A stretch of DNA of 64,000 bases from a virus, in IMG/VR virus record IMGVR_UViG_3300017971_000228, positions 1 through 64,000 of that record; one strand, given 5' to 3'. The notes below the pieces were generated by a model. That model was not told the DNA's origin. It did not search any database and saw only the letters and a program-made list of their open reading frames with translations. This document shows, piece by piece, positions 31,430 through 39,622 of the stretch. Made by a program: the position numbers and the translations under genes. Position 1 is the stretch's first letter; every line of letters begins with the position of its first letter.

Positions 31430-31440
31430 GATTATCATTC
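31430..31440 (+). repeat. Dispersed motif GATTATCATTC, exact copy 5
   Basis: Exact copy in a short non-coding gap, 20 bases ahead of the C2H2 zinc-finger gene; this copy is not coding in any annotated gene. Confidence 0.75.
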
Positions 31441-31460
31441 CGGCTGAGGAGGGATAGGCA

Positions 31461-31730
31461 GTGCCGTTCAAGGCAGAGATCACCTATGTGGCAGCGCGGC
31501 CCTTTGAGTACTTCAGCGGTGAAAAGCTGAAGCGGGGGGACGAAGTCCCGTTGATGGGGGCGCCGAACGACCCGCGTCTTCTGAGTACGCCGCTGGTACG
31601 GCAGGAGATTCAGTTTGTCTGCCGGCAGCGGGGGTGCTATCGGAAGTTCCCCAACATCGCCAAGCTGTTGAGCCACGAGGCGACGCACAAGAAGGACGAC
31701 GAGGAGTCGTCCGAAGACAGCGAAGAGTAG
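31461..31730 (+). CDS. Small protein with a classical C2H2 zinc finger
   Basis: An 89-residue protein. Residues ~53-74 hold C-x4-C-x12-H-x3-H (CRQRGCYRKFPNIAKLLSHE...H), the spacing of eukaryote-style C2H2 fingers. An acidic Asp/Glu/Ser tail ends the protein. The first half contains KLKRGDEVPLMGAPNDPRLL, common in phage head proteins. Start GTG 31461. It may be a capsid-associated or DNA-binding factor. Confidence 0.72.
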   Translation: MPFKAEITYVAARPFEYFSGEKLKRGDEVPLMGAPNDPRLLSTPLVRQEIQFVCRQRGCYRKFPNIAKLLSHEATHKKDDEESSEDSEE

Positions 31731-31786
31731 TTGAACCTATGCCCGGTGTACTCCCGCCTGGGCCTAAAAGACACTAGGAGCAAGTA

Positions 31787-31912
31787 ATGATCACCACATG
31801 CAGCTCTCATCATGGGCACCGACCCACCCGCAAGGATGGGCGTGTTTGCCGTGCATGGGAGCTGCTTTACGCATGGCAGAGGCCGCAGCGTCCGGCGGTG
31901 CGGCGTTGGTAG
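31787..31912 (+). CDS. Small basic hypothetical protein
   Basis: A 41-residue frame from the ATG at 31787 with TAGGAG six bases upstream. It is rich in Arg, His and Trp. Good ribosome spacing and placement between genes support it. No motif is recognised. Confidence 0.45.
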   Translation: MITTCSSHHGHRPTRKDGRVCRAWELLYAWQRPQRPAVRRW

Positions 31913-31923
31913 GGGAGTGAACT

Positions 31924-32496
31924 ATGTCAGGGAAATCAGCTCCGCATCGGCAGGGCGCAGTATCGGCATGCACCAGTGGCTCGGAAGTGGCCCCCATGCT
32001 CATGGGGGGGATGTACATCGCCAGTCCATCAGCAGTCACGGATTTGGATGTCACGTGGGCGCTGACGGATTCCTACGGTCGGCTTCTGGTAGTCCCAACT
32101 GCCTATGACGGCAACTCTTCTGGGACGCTACTGGCTAGTGCCAGCCGCATATCCAGTAGCAACAGTGGGGACTTGACCAATCGAGGAGCCAGGGGTGCTG
32201 TTGTGTGGATGGACATCAGTGCCACGACCGCTGTGTCAGGTTCAGACAACTTGACGCTGGCAGTAGAAGCCAAGAACCCCGTCAGCGGCTGCTATCACAA
32301 CATGCTGGTATCAGCTTCGCTGACGGCTGTTGGGGCGTATATGTACGTTGTCTACCCCACGGGTGCATCTTGCATGACCACTGAGGAAGTGACGGAAACG
32401 GTAAGCCTGCCACTTCCCAGAACCTGGCGGGTAAACATCGCGGCGGACAGTGGGTGTTCGTTTACCTACTCACTGGGGTATGAGTATTTGATCTAG
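31924..32496 (+). CDS. Putative virion-associated beta protein
   Basis: A 190-residue Ser/Thr/Gly-rich protein, start ATG 31924 with GGGGAGTGA upstream. The beta-sandwich-like pattern (DLDVTWALTDSYGRLLVV, NLTLAVEAKNPVSG, SFTYSLGYEYLI) fits a structural or head-surface protein, in line with its neighbours. Confidence 0.55.
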   Translation: MSGKSAPHRQGAVSACTSGSEVAPMLMGGMYIASPSAVTDLDVTWALTDSYGRLLVVPTAYDGNSSGTLLASASRISSSNSGDLTNRGARGAVVWMDISATTAVSGSDNLTLAVEAKNPVSGCYHNMLVSASLTAVGAYMYVVYPTGASCMTTEEVTETVSLPLPRTWRVNIAADSGCSFTYSLGYEYLI

Positions 32497-32505
32497 GGGA
32501 ACATC

Positions 32506-32602
32506 GTGTGTGTTCAGTTACTTTGTTGGGTGCAGATTACAGTACCATTGACTGGTCCCTTGTTGAAACTGAAGCAATGAATACTGTAAACCGAACACAC
32601 AC
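32506..32602 (+). ncRNA. Candidate long nested stem-loop RNA
   Basis: GTGTGTGTTC (32506-32515) pairs perfectly with GAACACACAC (32593-32602). Inside, TTACAGTA (32537-32544) pairs with TACTGTAA (32582-32589), and CATTG (32546-32550) with CAATG (32575-32579), giving a nested hairpin of about 97 bases. It fills most of the gap before the next gene and has no T-run. It could be a leader RNA or a remnant of a small mobile element with terminal inverted repeats. Confidence 0.5.
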
Positions 32603-32622
32603 TACAGTTCTAGGGGGTGAAC

Positions 32623-33177
32623 ATGGCAGACCAGAAGGTTACAGCTTTAGATGAAGAAACGACTCCAGCACTGGGAGACTTGCTCTACATAGTTGATGAC
32701 CCTTCAGGATCACCGACGAGCAAGAAAGTTACCGTACAAAATGTGCTGGACGTAACGAATTTTGAAGGGTTCAGGGCATACACAGATGGCGACCAGGCCA
32801 TAACAACTGGAACAAAGACCACCGTGCAGTTTGACCAGGAATCATTTGACATAGGGGCTAAGTATTCGGCAAGTACCTATCGATGGATACCATCAGCAGG
32901 ATATGTCGTAGTGGGCTTGAACTTATACTACAACGACTCTGAATCGGATGGACAATGGGCTCTCATTAGTATGAACGGCAGTGATGTTGCACAGACGAAA
33001 GTCAATCCAGCAACTGGCGCTGGAGTCCAAACTTCTGTGACCGCTGTATGGATGGGTGCTGCCGATGGTGATGACTATTTCGAGGGTAGGGCACTTCACT
33101 ACAAGGGTTCCAACATGAACGTGAATGCAGATAATCTGAAGACATTCTTTTGGGGGTATCGCATTCCCCAAAGTTAG
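32623..33177 (+). CDS. Hypothetical virion-associated protein
   Basis: A 184-residue protein whose start (MADQKVTALDEETTPALGDLLYIVDDPSGSPTSKKVTVQNVL) is the common N-terminal module of phage tail fibres and head fibres. The rest is a beta-sandwich-like domain. Start ATG 32623, following GGGGGTGAAC. Its DNA is visibly more A/T-rich than the surrounding genes, hinting at recent acquisition. Confidence 0.65.
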   Translation: MADQKVTALDEETTPALGDLLYIVDDPSGSPTSKKVTVQNVLDVTNFEGFRAYTDGDQAITTGTKTTVQFDQESFDIGAKYSASTYRWIPSAGYVVVGLNLYYNDSESDGQWALISMNGSDVAQTKVNPATGAGVQTSVTAVWMGAADGDDYFEGRALHYKGSNMNVNADNLKTFFWGYRIPQS

Positions 33178-33188
33178 CGTGGACTCAA

Positions 33189-33326
33189 ATGGCAGATAAG
33201 GTACTCAAAGAAGATAGTGATGTCATACTGCTGGAAACTGGAGATTCGCTTCTCCTAGAAGGGGAAGAAGAAGTTACAATAGTTCTACAGGCAATGTACC
33301 ACTATCGGGTGAGGAGGGCGACCTAG
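33189..33326 (+). CDS. Small acidic hypothetical protein
   Basis: A 45-residue frame (ATG 33189, TAG at 33324) with the recurring pattern SDVILLETGDSLLLEGEEE, seen as a short phage linker protein. It abuts the start of the giant repeat protein. Confidence 0.55.
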   Translation: MADKVLKEDSDVILLETGDSLLLEGEEEVTIVLQAMYHYRVRRAT

Positions 33327-36300
33327 ATGCCCTTTCTGAAGCAAGCTACTGCGGCCTGCCTGATGATGGGGCCGTTCGTGTCGGAGGATGACGGTTATTC
33401 AGCCTGCAATGACATTTCCATTGACGCCTCCATGGTACTCTTATCAAAGGCAGGCGCAGCTATAGCTGCCATGAACTCATCCACTAGCCCAGAACACTCA
33501 GGGAGTGGGTACTTCCAGGTTACGCTGGACACGACGGATACCGGAACGCTGGGAACCCTGAAGGTCGCAGTTAGCGTTAGTCCGACTCTTCCGGTCTGGG
33601 AGACCTATGATGTGCTGAGTTCCTGCGTCTGGGATGCCTGGTTCTCCGACGGCGCCAAGATGACGGTGGATGTGGACGGCGGGGTAGTCAGTGCATCAGA
33701 TCTGGTCAGCGCTTCAGACATCACCAGTGCGGTGATTCCAGCATCCAACATAGATGCCCAGATGAGTACGCTGGCGACGGCAGCAGGTGTTATCAGTGCT
33801 TCGGATGTCCTGGCAGCTTCCGATGTTCAGGCCAGTGCCTGCGCTGCCCTTTCAGCCTACAAGTTGGATCACTTGGTCTTTGAGGCAGATGCCGACGATC
33901 CTGCCGATAACTCCATCATCGCCAAGTTGGCTGCTTCGGGTGGAGACTGGAGTACTTTCACGGCTAGTCTAAACTCCCTTGAGGCGATGACGGATAATCA
34001 ATCAGACATTGTCACAGACACAGCTGAGATAGGTGCCGCAGGGGCCGGGCTTACGGCCGTACCATGGAATAGCGACTGGGATACCGAAGTCGAATCAGAA
34101 GTCGATGATGCCCTGGGGGGTGGTACTGGAACTGCTTTGACGGCCGTACCCTGGAACAGCGATTGGGACGCAGAGGTCCAGTCCGAAGTCAATGATGCCT
34201 TGGTAGCGTTGAAGCTGGATCACCTCATCGCTACATCAGAGGCCGATGACCCAGTAAACAACTCGATCATAGCGAAGCTGGCAGCTTCCGGGGGCGACTG
34301 GAGTACCTTTACCGCCAGTCTAAACTCACTGGAAGCCATTACGGACGACGTGGGCGATGTCAACGCTGCTACCGGAATCAGCGCCAGTGACGTGCTGAGT
34401 TCCAGCGATCTGGACAAAGCCCTGACAGACATCAACCTGGATCACCTGCTGAAGACGGCGACGGCCGGTTCAGATATGACCACCGAAGTCGCTGACAATA
34501 CCGTCATGGCCCGAATCCTGGCCAATGGTGACACTTCGGCCTTCGATCAGGGAACTGACGGACTACAGCTGATTCGAGACAAGCTAACGGACATTGAGAC
34601 TGATACCGGGGAAATTGGCGCTGCAGGGGCGGGCCTGACCCAGCTCGGGGGCATGGCAACCTCCATGATGGCAGAAGTGCAGTCTGAAGCGAATGATGCG
34701 CTAGTCGCCTTGAAGTTGGATCATCTAGTTGCAGCCGCTGAGAGTGACGATCCGGTAGACAATTCAATCATCGCCAAACTGGCAGCGAGTGGTGGTGATT
34801 GGAGCACGTTCACAGCAAGCCTGAATGCTCTGGAAGCGTTGGCAGATAATCAATCAGACATCGTAACGGATACGGCGGAGATAGGTGCGGCAGGTGCTGG
34901 GCTCACAGCCGTGCCCTGGAACAGTGATTGGGACACGGAAGTTGAGTCAGAAGTCGATGACGCACTGGGCGGTGGAACCGGGACAGCCTTGACGGCGATT
35001 CCCTGGAACTCTGACTGGGATACTGAGGTACAGTCCGAAGTGAACGACGCACTGGTAGCCTTGAAGCTAGATCACCTCATCGCCACCTCGGAAGCTGATG
35101 ACCCGGCGGACAATTCCATCATCGCCAAGCTCGCAGCCAGTGGGGGTGACTGGAGTACCTTTACCGCTAGCCTGAATTCACTGGAAGCTATCACGGATGA
35201 CGTGGGCGACATCAGTGCCGCCCAGAGTATCGCTGCATCTGATGTGCTAAGCTCTAGTGACTTGGACAAGGCACTGACCGACATCAATCTGGATCACCTA
35301 CTCAAGACAGCCACCGCTGGGTCAGATATGACGACTGAGGTGGCAGACAATACGATCATGGCCCGAATCCTGGCGAATGGCGATACATCAGCCTTCGATC
35401 AGGGGACTGACGGACTGCAACTGATCCGAGACAAGCTAACGGATATCGAGACGGACACCGGGGAGATTGGAGCCGCCGGGGCAGGTCTGACACAACTGGG
35501 CGGCATGGCAACCTCGATGATGGCAGAAGTGCAAAAAGAGGTTGACGACGCGCTAGTAGCTCAGAAGCTAGATCATCTAGTAAACGTAGCCGACAGCGAT
35601 GATGCGGCCGACAATTCACTGATAGCGAAGCTGGCGGCCAGTACGGGCGACTGGAGTGACTTCACGGGAAGCCTCAACTCGCTGGTGGTCATCACGAACA
35701 ACCAGGCCAACATTGAGACTGATACCGCAGAAATAGGCGCGGCTGGTGCCGGACTCACGCAACTGGGCGGATTATCAACCTGCATGATGGCTGAAGTTCA
35801 AAGCGAAGTCAACGACGCCCTGGTGGCAGTGAAGCTGGACCACCTCGTCTTCGCAGCGGAAACAGATGATGCGGCCGACAACTCTATCATCGCCAAGCTC
35901 GCTGCGTCAACAGGCGATTGGAGCGACTATACAGCCAGCTTGAATTCGATGGTCATCCAGACCACGAATCAGGCCAATATCGAAGCGGATACTCAGGATC
36001 TACAGTCACAGATCGGAACTGCGGGGGCCGGTCTCACGCAGTTGGGTGGTATGGCTACTTCTATGATGGCGGAAGTCCAGTCAGAAGTCAACGATGCTCT
36101 TGTGGCTCTGAATCTGGACCACCTGCTGGCCACAGCAACGGCTGGCTCGGACATGACGACAGAGGTAGTGGACAATACCATCCTGAGTAGGGTACTGGCC
36201 AATGGAGATACTTCAGCCTTTGACCCGACTACGGACGGGTTGCAGCTCATCAGAGACAAGCTATCAGACATTGAAACGGATACTGGAGAGATAGGTACGG

Positions 36301-37574
36301 CCGGGGCGGGGTTGACCCAACTCGGCGGAATGTCCACATCCATGATGGCTGAAGTGCAAAGTGAAGCCAATGATGCTTTGGTTGCCCAGAAGTTGGATCA
36401 CCTAGTCGCTGTAGCTGATGGCGATGATCCGGTCAATGATTCTATCATCGCCAAGATCACTGCCAGCACCGGTGACTGGAGTGACTTCAGCGCAAGCACC
36501 CAGTCCCTGGTTGTGCTGGCGACCAACCAGGCAAACATCGAGACCGATACGGCCGAAATAGGTACGGCGGGGGCTGGCCTTACCCAACTGGGCGGACTCT
36601 CCACCTGCGCTATGGCTGAAGTCCAGAAGGAAGTTGATGACGGTCTGGTTGCACAGAAACTGGACCACCTGGTTAACGTAGCTGACTCTGATGATCCTGC
36701 CGACAATTCCATCATGGCGAAGCTGGCTGCGTCGGGTGGGGACTGGAGTACCTTCAGCCCCAGTTCTGACGCCCTGGAAGCTCTGGCGGACAACCAGTCC
36801 GATATCGTGACGGACACAGCAGAGATAGGCGCAGCCGGGGCAGGGCTGTCAGCGATTCCCTGGAACTCTGACTGGGACACGGAGGTGGAGTCAGAAGTTG
36901 ACGATGCGTTGGGCGGGGGTACGGGAACATCACTCACAGCTGTCCCGTGGAATAGCGACTGGGACACGGAAGTCCAGAGCGAGGTCAACGACGCGCTGGT
37001 TGCGCTCAAGCTAGATCACCTGGTAGCAGCATCGGAATCTGACGATCCCGTTGACAACTCCATCCTAGCCAAGCTGGCTGCCAGCGGAGGGGATTGGAGC
37101 GCCTTCAGTCCCTCAAGCGATGCTCTGGAAGCGGTGACTGACAATATCAACCAGGTCAGCACTGCGACCGGACTCAGTGCTTCAGATGTACTGAGTGCCA
37201 GTGATCTGATAGCGGCGTCGGACATCGCCGACGCAGTCTGGGATGAAACCAGCGCGGGGCATACCGATGCCGGCAAGGCCGGGCTACAGATGTGGACCGA
37301 CGTCGATGCCATCCTATCAGATACGGGAACGGACGGGGTGGTCCTATCTACGGCGACGCAGCAGTCCATTGCCGATGAAACGCTGAAGCGGGATGTGTCC
37401 AACGTAGAGAGCAGTGCTTGTGATCACTCGCTGACGACTATCGTTCTGGCCACACTGGAATCCAGTACGGCGGCCTCGGTCTGGACCATCAAGCAGACGG
37501 ATGGGTCCACAACCTACCAGACGAAGACACTGACGCTTGACGGCTCGGCGAGCGCGATCACTGGGGTGTCCTAG
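33327..37574 (+). CDS. 1,415-residue repeat protein with N-terminal BppU-like domain
   Basis: The N-terminus (residues 1-100; FVSEDDGYSACNDISIDASMVLLSKAG..., YFQVTLDTTDTGTLGTLKVAV) resembles the small beta domain of upper-baseplate or head-fibre proteins. The body is about nine long imperfect repeats built from LDHL, DNSIIAKLAAS, DWS, AEIGAAGAGL and WNSDWDTEVESEVDDAL or QLGGMATSMMAEVQ blocks. The C-terminus (VWTIKQTDGSTTYQTKTLTLDGSASAITG) is a separate small domain. A long, probably trimeric helical fibre is likely. It lies between head genes and connectors. Confidence 0.7.
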   Translation: MPFLKQATAACLMMGPFVSEDDGYSACNDISIDASMVLLSKAGAAIAAMNSSTSPEHSGSGYFQVTLDTTDTGTLGTLKVAVSVSPTLPVWETYDVLSSCVWDAWFSDGAKMTVDVDGGVVSASDLVSASDITSAVIPASNIDAQMSTLATAAGVISASDVLAASDVQASACAALSAYKLDHLVFEADADDPADNSIIAKLAASGGDWSTFTASLNSLEAMTDNQSDIVTDTAEIGAAGAGLTAVPWNSDWDTEVESEVDDALGGGTGTALTAVPWNSDWDAEVQSEVNDALVALKLDHLIATSEADDPVNNSIIAKLAASGGDWSTFTASLNSLEAITDDVGDVNAATGISASDVLSSSDLDKALTDINLDHLLKTATAGSDMTTEVADNTVMARILANGDTSAFDQGTDGLQLIRDKLTDIETDTGEIGAAGAGLTQLGGMATSMMAEVQSEANDALVALKLDHLVAAAESDDPVDNSIIAKLAASGGDWSTFTASLNALEALADNQSDIVTDTAEIGAAGAGLTAVPWNSDWDTEVESEVDDALGGGTGTALTAIPWNSDWDTEVQSEVNDALVALKLDHLIATSEADDPADNSIIAKLAASGGDWSTFTASLNSLEAITDDVGDISAAQSIAASDVLSSSDLDKALTDINLDHLLKTATAGSDMTTEVADNTIMARILANGDTSAFDQGTDGLQLIRDKLTDIETDTGEIGAAGAGLTQLGGMATSMMAEVQKEVDDALVAQKLDHLVNVADSDDAADNSLIAKLAASTGDWSDFTGSLNSLVVITNNQANIETDTAEIGAAGAGLTQLGGLSTCMMAEVQSEVNDALVAVKLDHLVFAAETDDAADNSIIAKLAASTGDWSDYTASLNSMVIQTTNQANIEADTQDLQSQIGTAGAGLTQLGGMATSMMAEVQSEVNDALVALNLDHLLATATAGSDMTTEVVDNTILSRVLANGDTSAFDPTTDGLQLIRDKLSDIETDTGEIGTAGAGLTQLGGMSTSMMAEVQSEANDALVAQKLDHLVAVADGDDPVNDSIIAKITASTGDWSDFSASTQSLVVLATNQANIETDTAEIGTAGAGLTQLGGLSTCAMAEVQKEVDDGLVAQKLDHLVNVADSDDPADNSIMAKLAASGGDWSTFSPSSDALEALADNQSDIVTDTAEIGAAGAGLSAIPWNSDWDTEVESEVDDALGGGTGTSLTAVPWNSDWDTEVQSEVNDALVALKLDHLVAASESDDPVDNSILAKLAASGGDWSAFSPSSDALEAVTDNINQVSTATGLSASDVLSASDLIAASDIADAVWDETSAGHTDAGKAGLQMWTDVDAILSDTGTDGVVLSTATQQSIADETLKRDVSNVESSACDHSLTTIVLATLESSTAASVWTIKQTDGSTTYQTKTLTLDGSASAITGVS
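33860..37140 (+). repeat. Long imperfect repeats inside the giant fibre-like gene
   Basis: About nine diverged coding repeats, recognisable by the recurring Ala-Gly-Ala-Gly-Leu peptide. DNA copies differ mainly at synonymous positions, so the protein pattern, not the DNA, is conserved. Two repeat types alternate: one with WNSDW and one with QLGG(M/L). Confidence 0.8.
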
Positions 37575-37834
37575 TGGCCAAGACGCGGGACCTTCTGAAC
37601 TGGGTTCTGCACTGGCTGTCGGCTGGTGCCGAACCCACGCGGAGGGTATCCGTTGACCTGACTTCTGATGTAGCGCGGAGCTTCGTGGTCATCTGTGACA
37701 TGGACCGGACTACAGACTTTACCCACGACATAGCGCGGAGCTTCACGCTCGTCTTTGACGTGGATCGCACGCCGGACTTCACGCACGACGTGGCGCGTAG
37801 TTTTACAGTGACAACGGACAGGAAAAATGCCTGA
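37574..37834 (+). CDS. Small protein with three short internal repeats
   Basis: An 86-residue protein, GTG start sharing one base with the preceding TAG. Residues ~25-80 contain three copies of an ~18-residue unit (DVARSFVVICDMDRTTDFTH, then DIARSFTLVFDVDRT, DVARSFTV). The repeat is probably a beta hairpin stack. The function is unknown. Confidence 0.6.
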   Translation: MAKTRDLLNWVLHWLSAGAEPTRRVSVDLTSDVARSFVVICDMDRTTDFTHDIARSFTLVFDVDRTPDFTHDVARSFTVTTDRKNA

Positions 37835-38132
37835 AGTTCACATGAACGATACGGGGGCCTCCATCATCTGCCTCATCCGGGAGGGGACGGCGGCCCTGGA
37901 CATAGGATCTGCTACGGCGATGGCCATTCACTATCAGAAGCCGGATGCTACAACGGGATCCTGGTCGGCGTCGCTGTACACCGACGGTTCGGACGGGAAG
38001 ATGTTCTACGAAACGGCGGCCTCTTCGGACCTGTCTGCGTCGGGGTGGTGGAGCATCCAGCCAGCCTTCACGCTGGGCGACTGGACAGGGCGGGCGGAGA
38101 CCAAGGAATTCGAGGTGCTGGCGAACATCTAG
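37827..38132 (+). CDS. Hypothetical beta protein (BppU-like)
   Basis: A 101-residue protein (MPEVHMNDTGASIICLIREGTAALDIGSAT..., FYETAASSDLSASGWWSIQPAFTLGDWTG). The pattern is that of a small immunoglobulin-like/BppU-type phage domain, often next to long fibre proteins. It may cap or anchor the 1,415-residue protein. Confidence 0.6.
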   Translation: MPEVHMNDTGASIICLIREGTAALDIGSATAMAIHYQKPDATTGSWSASLYTDGSDGKMFYETAASSDLSASGWWSIQPAFTLGDWTGRAETKEFEVLANI

Positions 38133-38135
38133 GGG

Positions 38136-38146
38136 GATTATCATTA
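38136..38146 (+). repeat. Dispersed motif, variant GATTATCATTA
   Basis: Ten of eleven bases match. The motif lies in the gap and its last base is the first base of the connector gene's ATG, so binding here would cover the start codon. Confidence 0.65.
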
Positions 38147-38676
38147 TGGCTTACGGTAGCGCATCGGGGGTCGCAGCCCTCTGCAAGCACCTCACTAACG
38201 AAGGCGACGGGGCCTTCAACAACGACACGACACCTACTCGTCGGCAGGTGCTGGCCTTCCTGGACGACGGCTCTGCGCTGATGGACGCGGAGATCGCCCA
38301 GCATGGGTTTACTACACCCGTCTCTGCCAGTCTGGTGGTAGCGGTACTGGACCCCATCGCGGAGTACTACGCCGCGGCCATGGCGGAGAGCATCGAAACG
38401 GTCTCCCGTTCTGACTGGCAGGGGACCAGCGAGAGCTCGAAGCCGACGCACTGGATGGACATGCACCGCGACTCCATGGACCGGATCCTGTCGGAACGGG
38501 GACGGGCGCTGGCTATTCTGGGAGCGGGGAGGGGCGTGGACCTGTCGGAGTACCTGCATGCCGGCGGGCTGAGTGAGGATGAGAAGGACACCTGGGAAAG
38601 TGACAGCGACTTCATTCAGCCACGGTTCAAGGTGGGGATGATGGAATACAAGACGGTAGACTGGAGAACGGTGTAG
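38146..38676 (+). CDS. Head-tail connector/adaptor protein
   Basis: A 176-residue helical protein located where the head-completion adaptor is expected, before HK97 gp10-like and terminator genes. MAYGSASGVAALCKHLTNEGDGAFNNDTTPTRRQVLAFLDDGSALMDAEI... and a C-terminal helix follow the usual adaptor plan. Start ATG 38146. Confidence 0.6.
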   Translation: MAYGSASGVAALCKHLTNEGDGAFNNDTTPTRRQVLAFLDDGSALMDAEIAQHGFTTPVSASLVVAVLDPIAEYYAAAMAESIETVSRSDWQGTSESSKPTHWMDMHRDSMDRILSERGRALAILGAGRGVDLSEYLHAGGLSEDEKDTWESDSDFIQPRFKVGMMEYKTVDWRTV

Positions 38677-39179
38677 TGCCGGTCCTTCTGAAGATCTCCA
38701 CCCAGGGTTTTGAGGCGACGGCGGGGCGGTTCGCACGGGCGCAGAGCTTCCTGCCGCATAGCTTCCAGCAACGGCTGGGAGAGCTGATGCGCAGCATCCG
38801 GGACGTGGTGCGGGCCGAAGCACCGCCCAATCTGAGCCGATACGTGACGCACCGAACGGAGATGCTATCCCATAGTCCGGCAAGGGCGCTGGGGAAGATC
38901 GACCTGGAGCAACCGCCGAACCCACCCTATCCAGCGGAAATCTGGGACTACATCATCAAGGGGACGAAGCCCCACCCGATTGTACCACGTCGGGCGCGGG
39001 CGCTGGCCTTCTACTGGGAGAAGGTAGGGGCGGACGTAGTACTGCCCCACGTAAATCATCCCGGTACGGACCCCAACGACTTCCCGGCGAGGGCGTGGCG
39101 CAGGATCGGGAGGGGGCATCTAGAGCGGACGGCGGCGAAGATCGGGCTGGACGTGGTGGGAGTGCTGGGGGGACAATGA
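38676..39179 (+). CDS. HK97 gp10-like neck/tail completion protein
   Basis: A 167-residue protein. A helical N-terminus is followed by YPAEIWDYIIKGTKPHPIVPRRARALAFYW and VNHPGTDPNDFPARAWRR, a stretch typical of the HK97 gp10 family. GTG start shares one base with the upstream TAG. Confidence 0.75.
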   Translation: MPVLLKISTQGFEATAGRFARAQSFLPHSFQQRLGELMRSIRDVVRAEAPPNLSRYVTHRTEMLSHSPARALGKIDLEQPPNPPYPAEIWDYIIKGTKPHPIVPRRARALAFYWEKVGADVVLPHVNHPGTDPNDFPARAWRRIGRGHLERTAAKIGLDVVGVLGGQ

Positions 39180-39598
39180 GCTGGACGGGGGTACGAAGCG
39201 GGGCCTGTAGCCTGCTGATTGCGACCAGCATCTACGAAGCTGACAATAATACAGGCTGGATTGACCCAGGCGTACTGGACACGACGACATGTCGCTGGGC
39301 GGCCATCTTCGCACCGGGGCCTATTGAGATCCCGCGTACGACCTTCGGCAGCCATCACGTCACTTGGTCGCTCATCCTGCAGACCTGGATTATCAATGAC
39401 GGCAACTTCGACAACTGGCAGGACGACCACGATACGGTGATCCAGGACACGGTGGATGCGCTGCGGTCGGATGATACGCTGGGGGGGAGCTGTGACAACG
39501 CCGTCATCAGCCTGGTAGACATCAGCGTAGAGGAACGGGGAAACCGGCGGTACGACGTGTTGAGCTGGCTAATAGAAGCAGAAGAGTACGGACTGTAG
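39176..39598 (+). CDS. Tail terminator-like protein
   Basis: A 140-residue protein from the ATG at 39176 (GGGGGGACA upstream). Its alpha/beta pattern, length and position after the gp10-like gene fit the tail terminator that closes the tail tube. Contains a motif-like GATTATCAATG at 39388. No strong sequence signature, so the call rests on order. Confidence 0.55.
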   Translation: MSWTGVRSGACSLLIATSIYEADNNTGWIDPGVLDTTTCRWAAIFAPGPIEIPRTTFGSHHVTWSLILQTWIINDGNFDNWQDDHDTVIQDTVDALRSDDTLGGSCDNAVISLVDISVEERGNRRYDVLSWLIEAEEYGL

Positions 39599-39622
39599 AT
39601 GGACTGAGTCGAAAGGAAGGAG

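Noticed and set aside
33860-37140. Repeated DNA considered as a CRISPR array or satellite
   Set aside because: Repeats are long, diverged at synonymous positions, in one continuous reading frame and code for recurring peptides; there are no short identical repeats with unique spacers.
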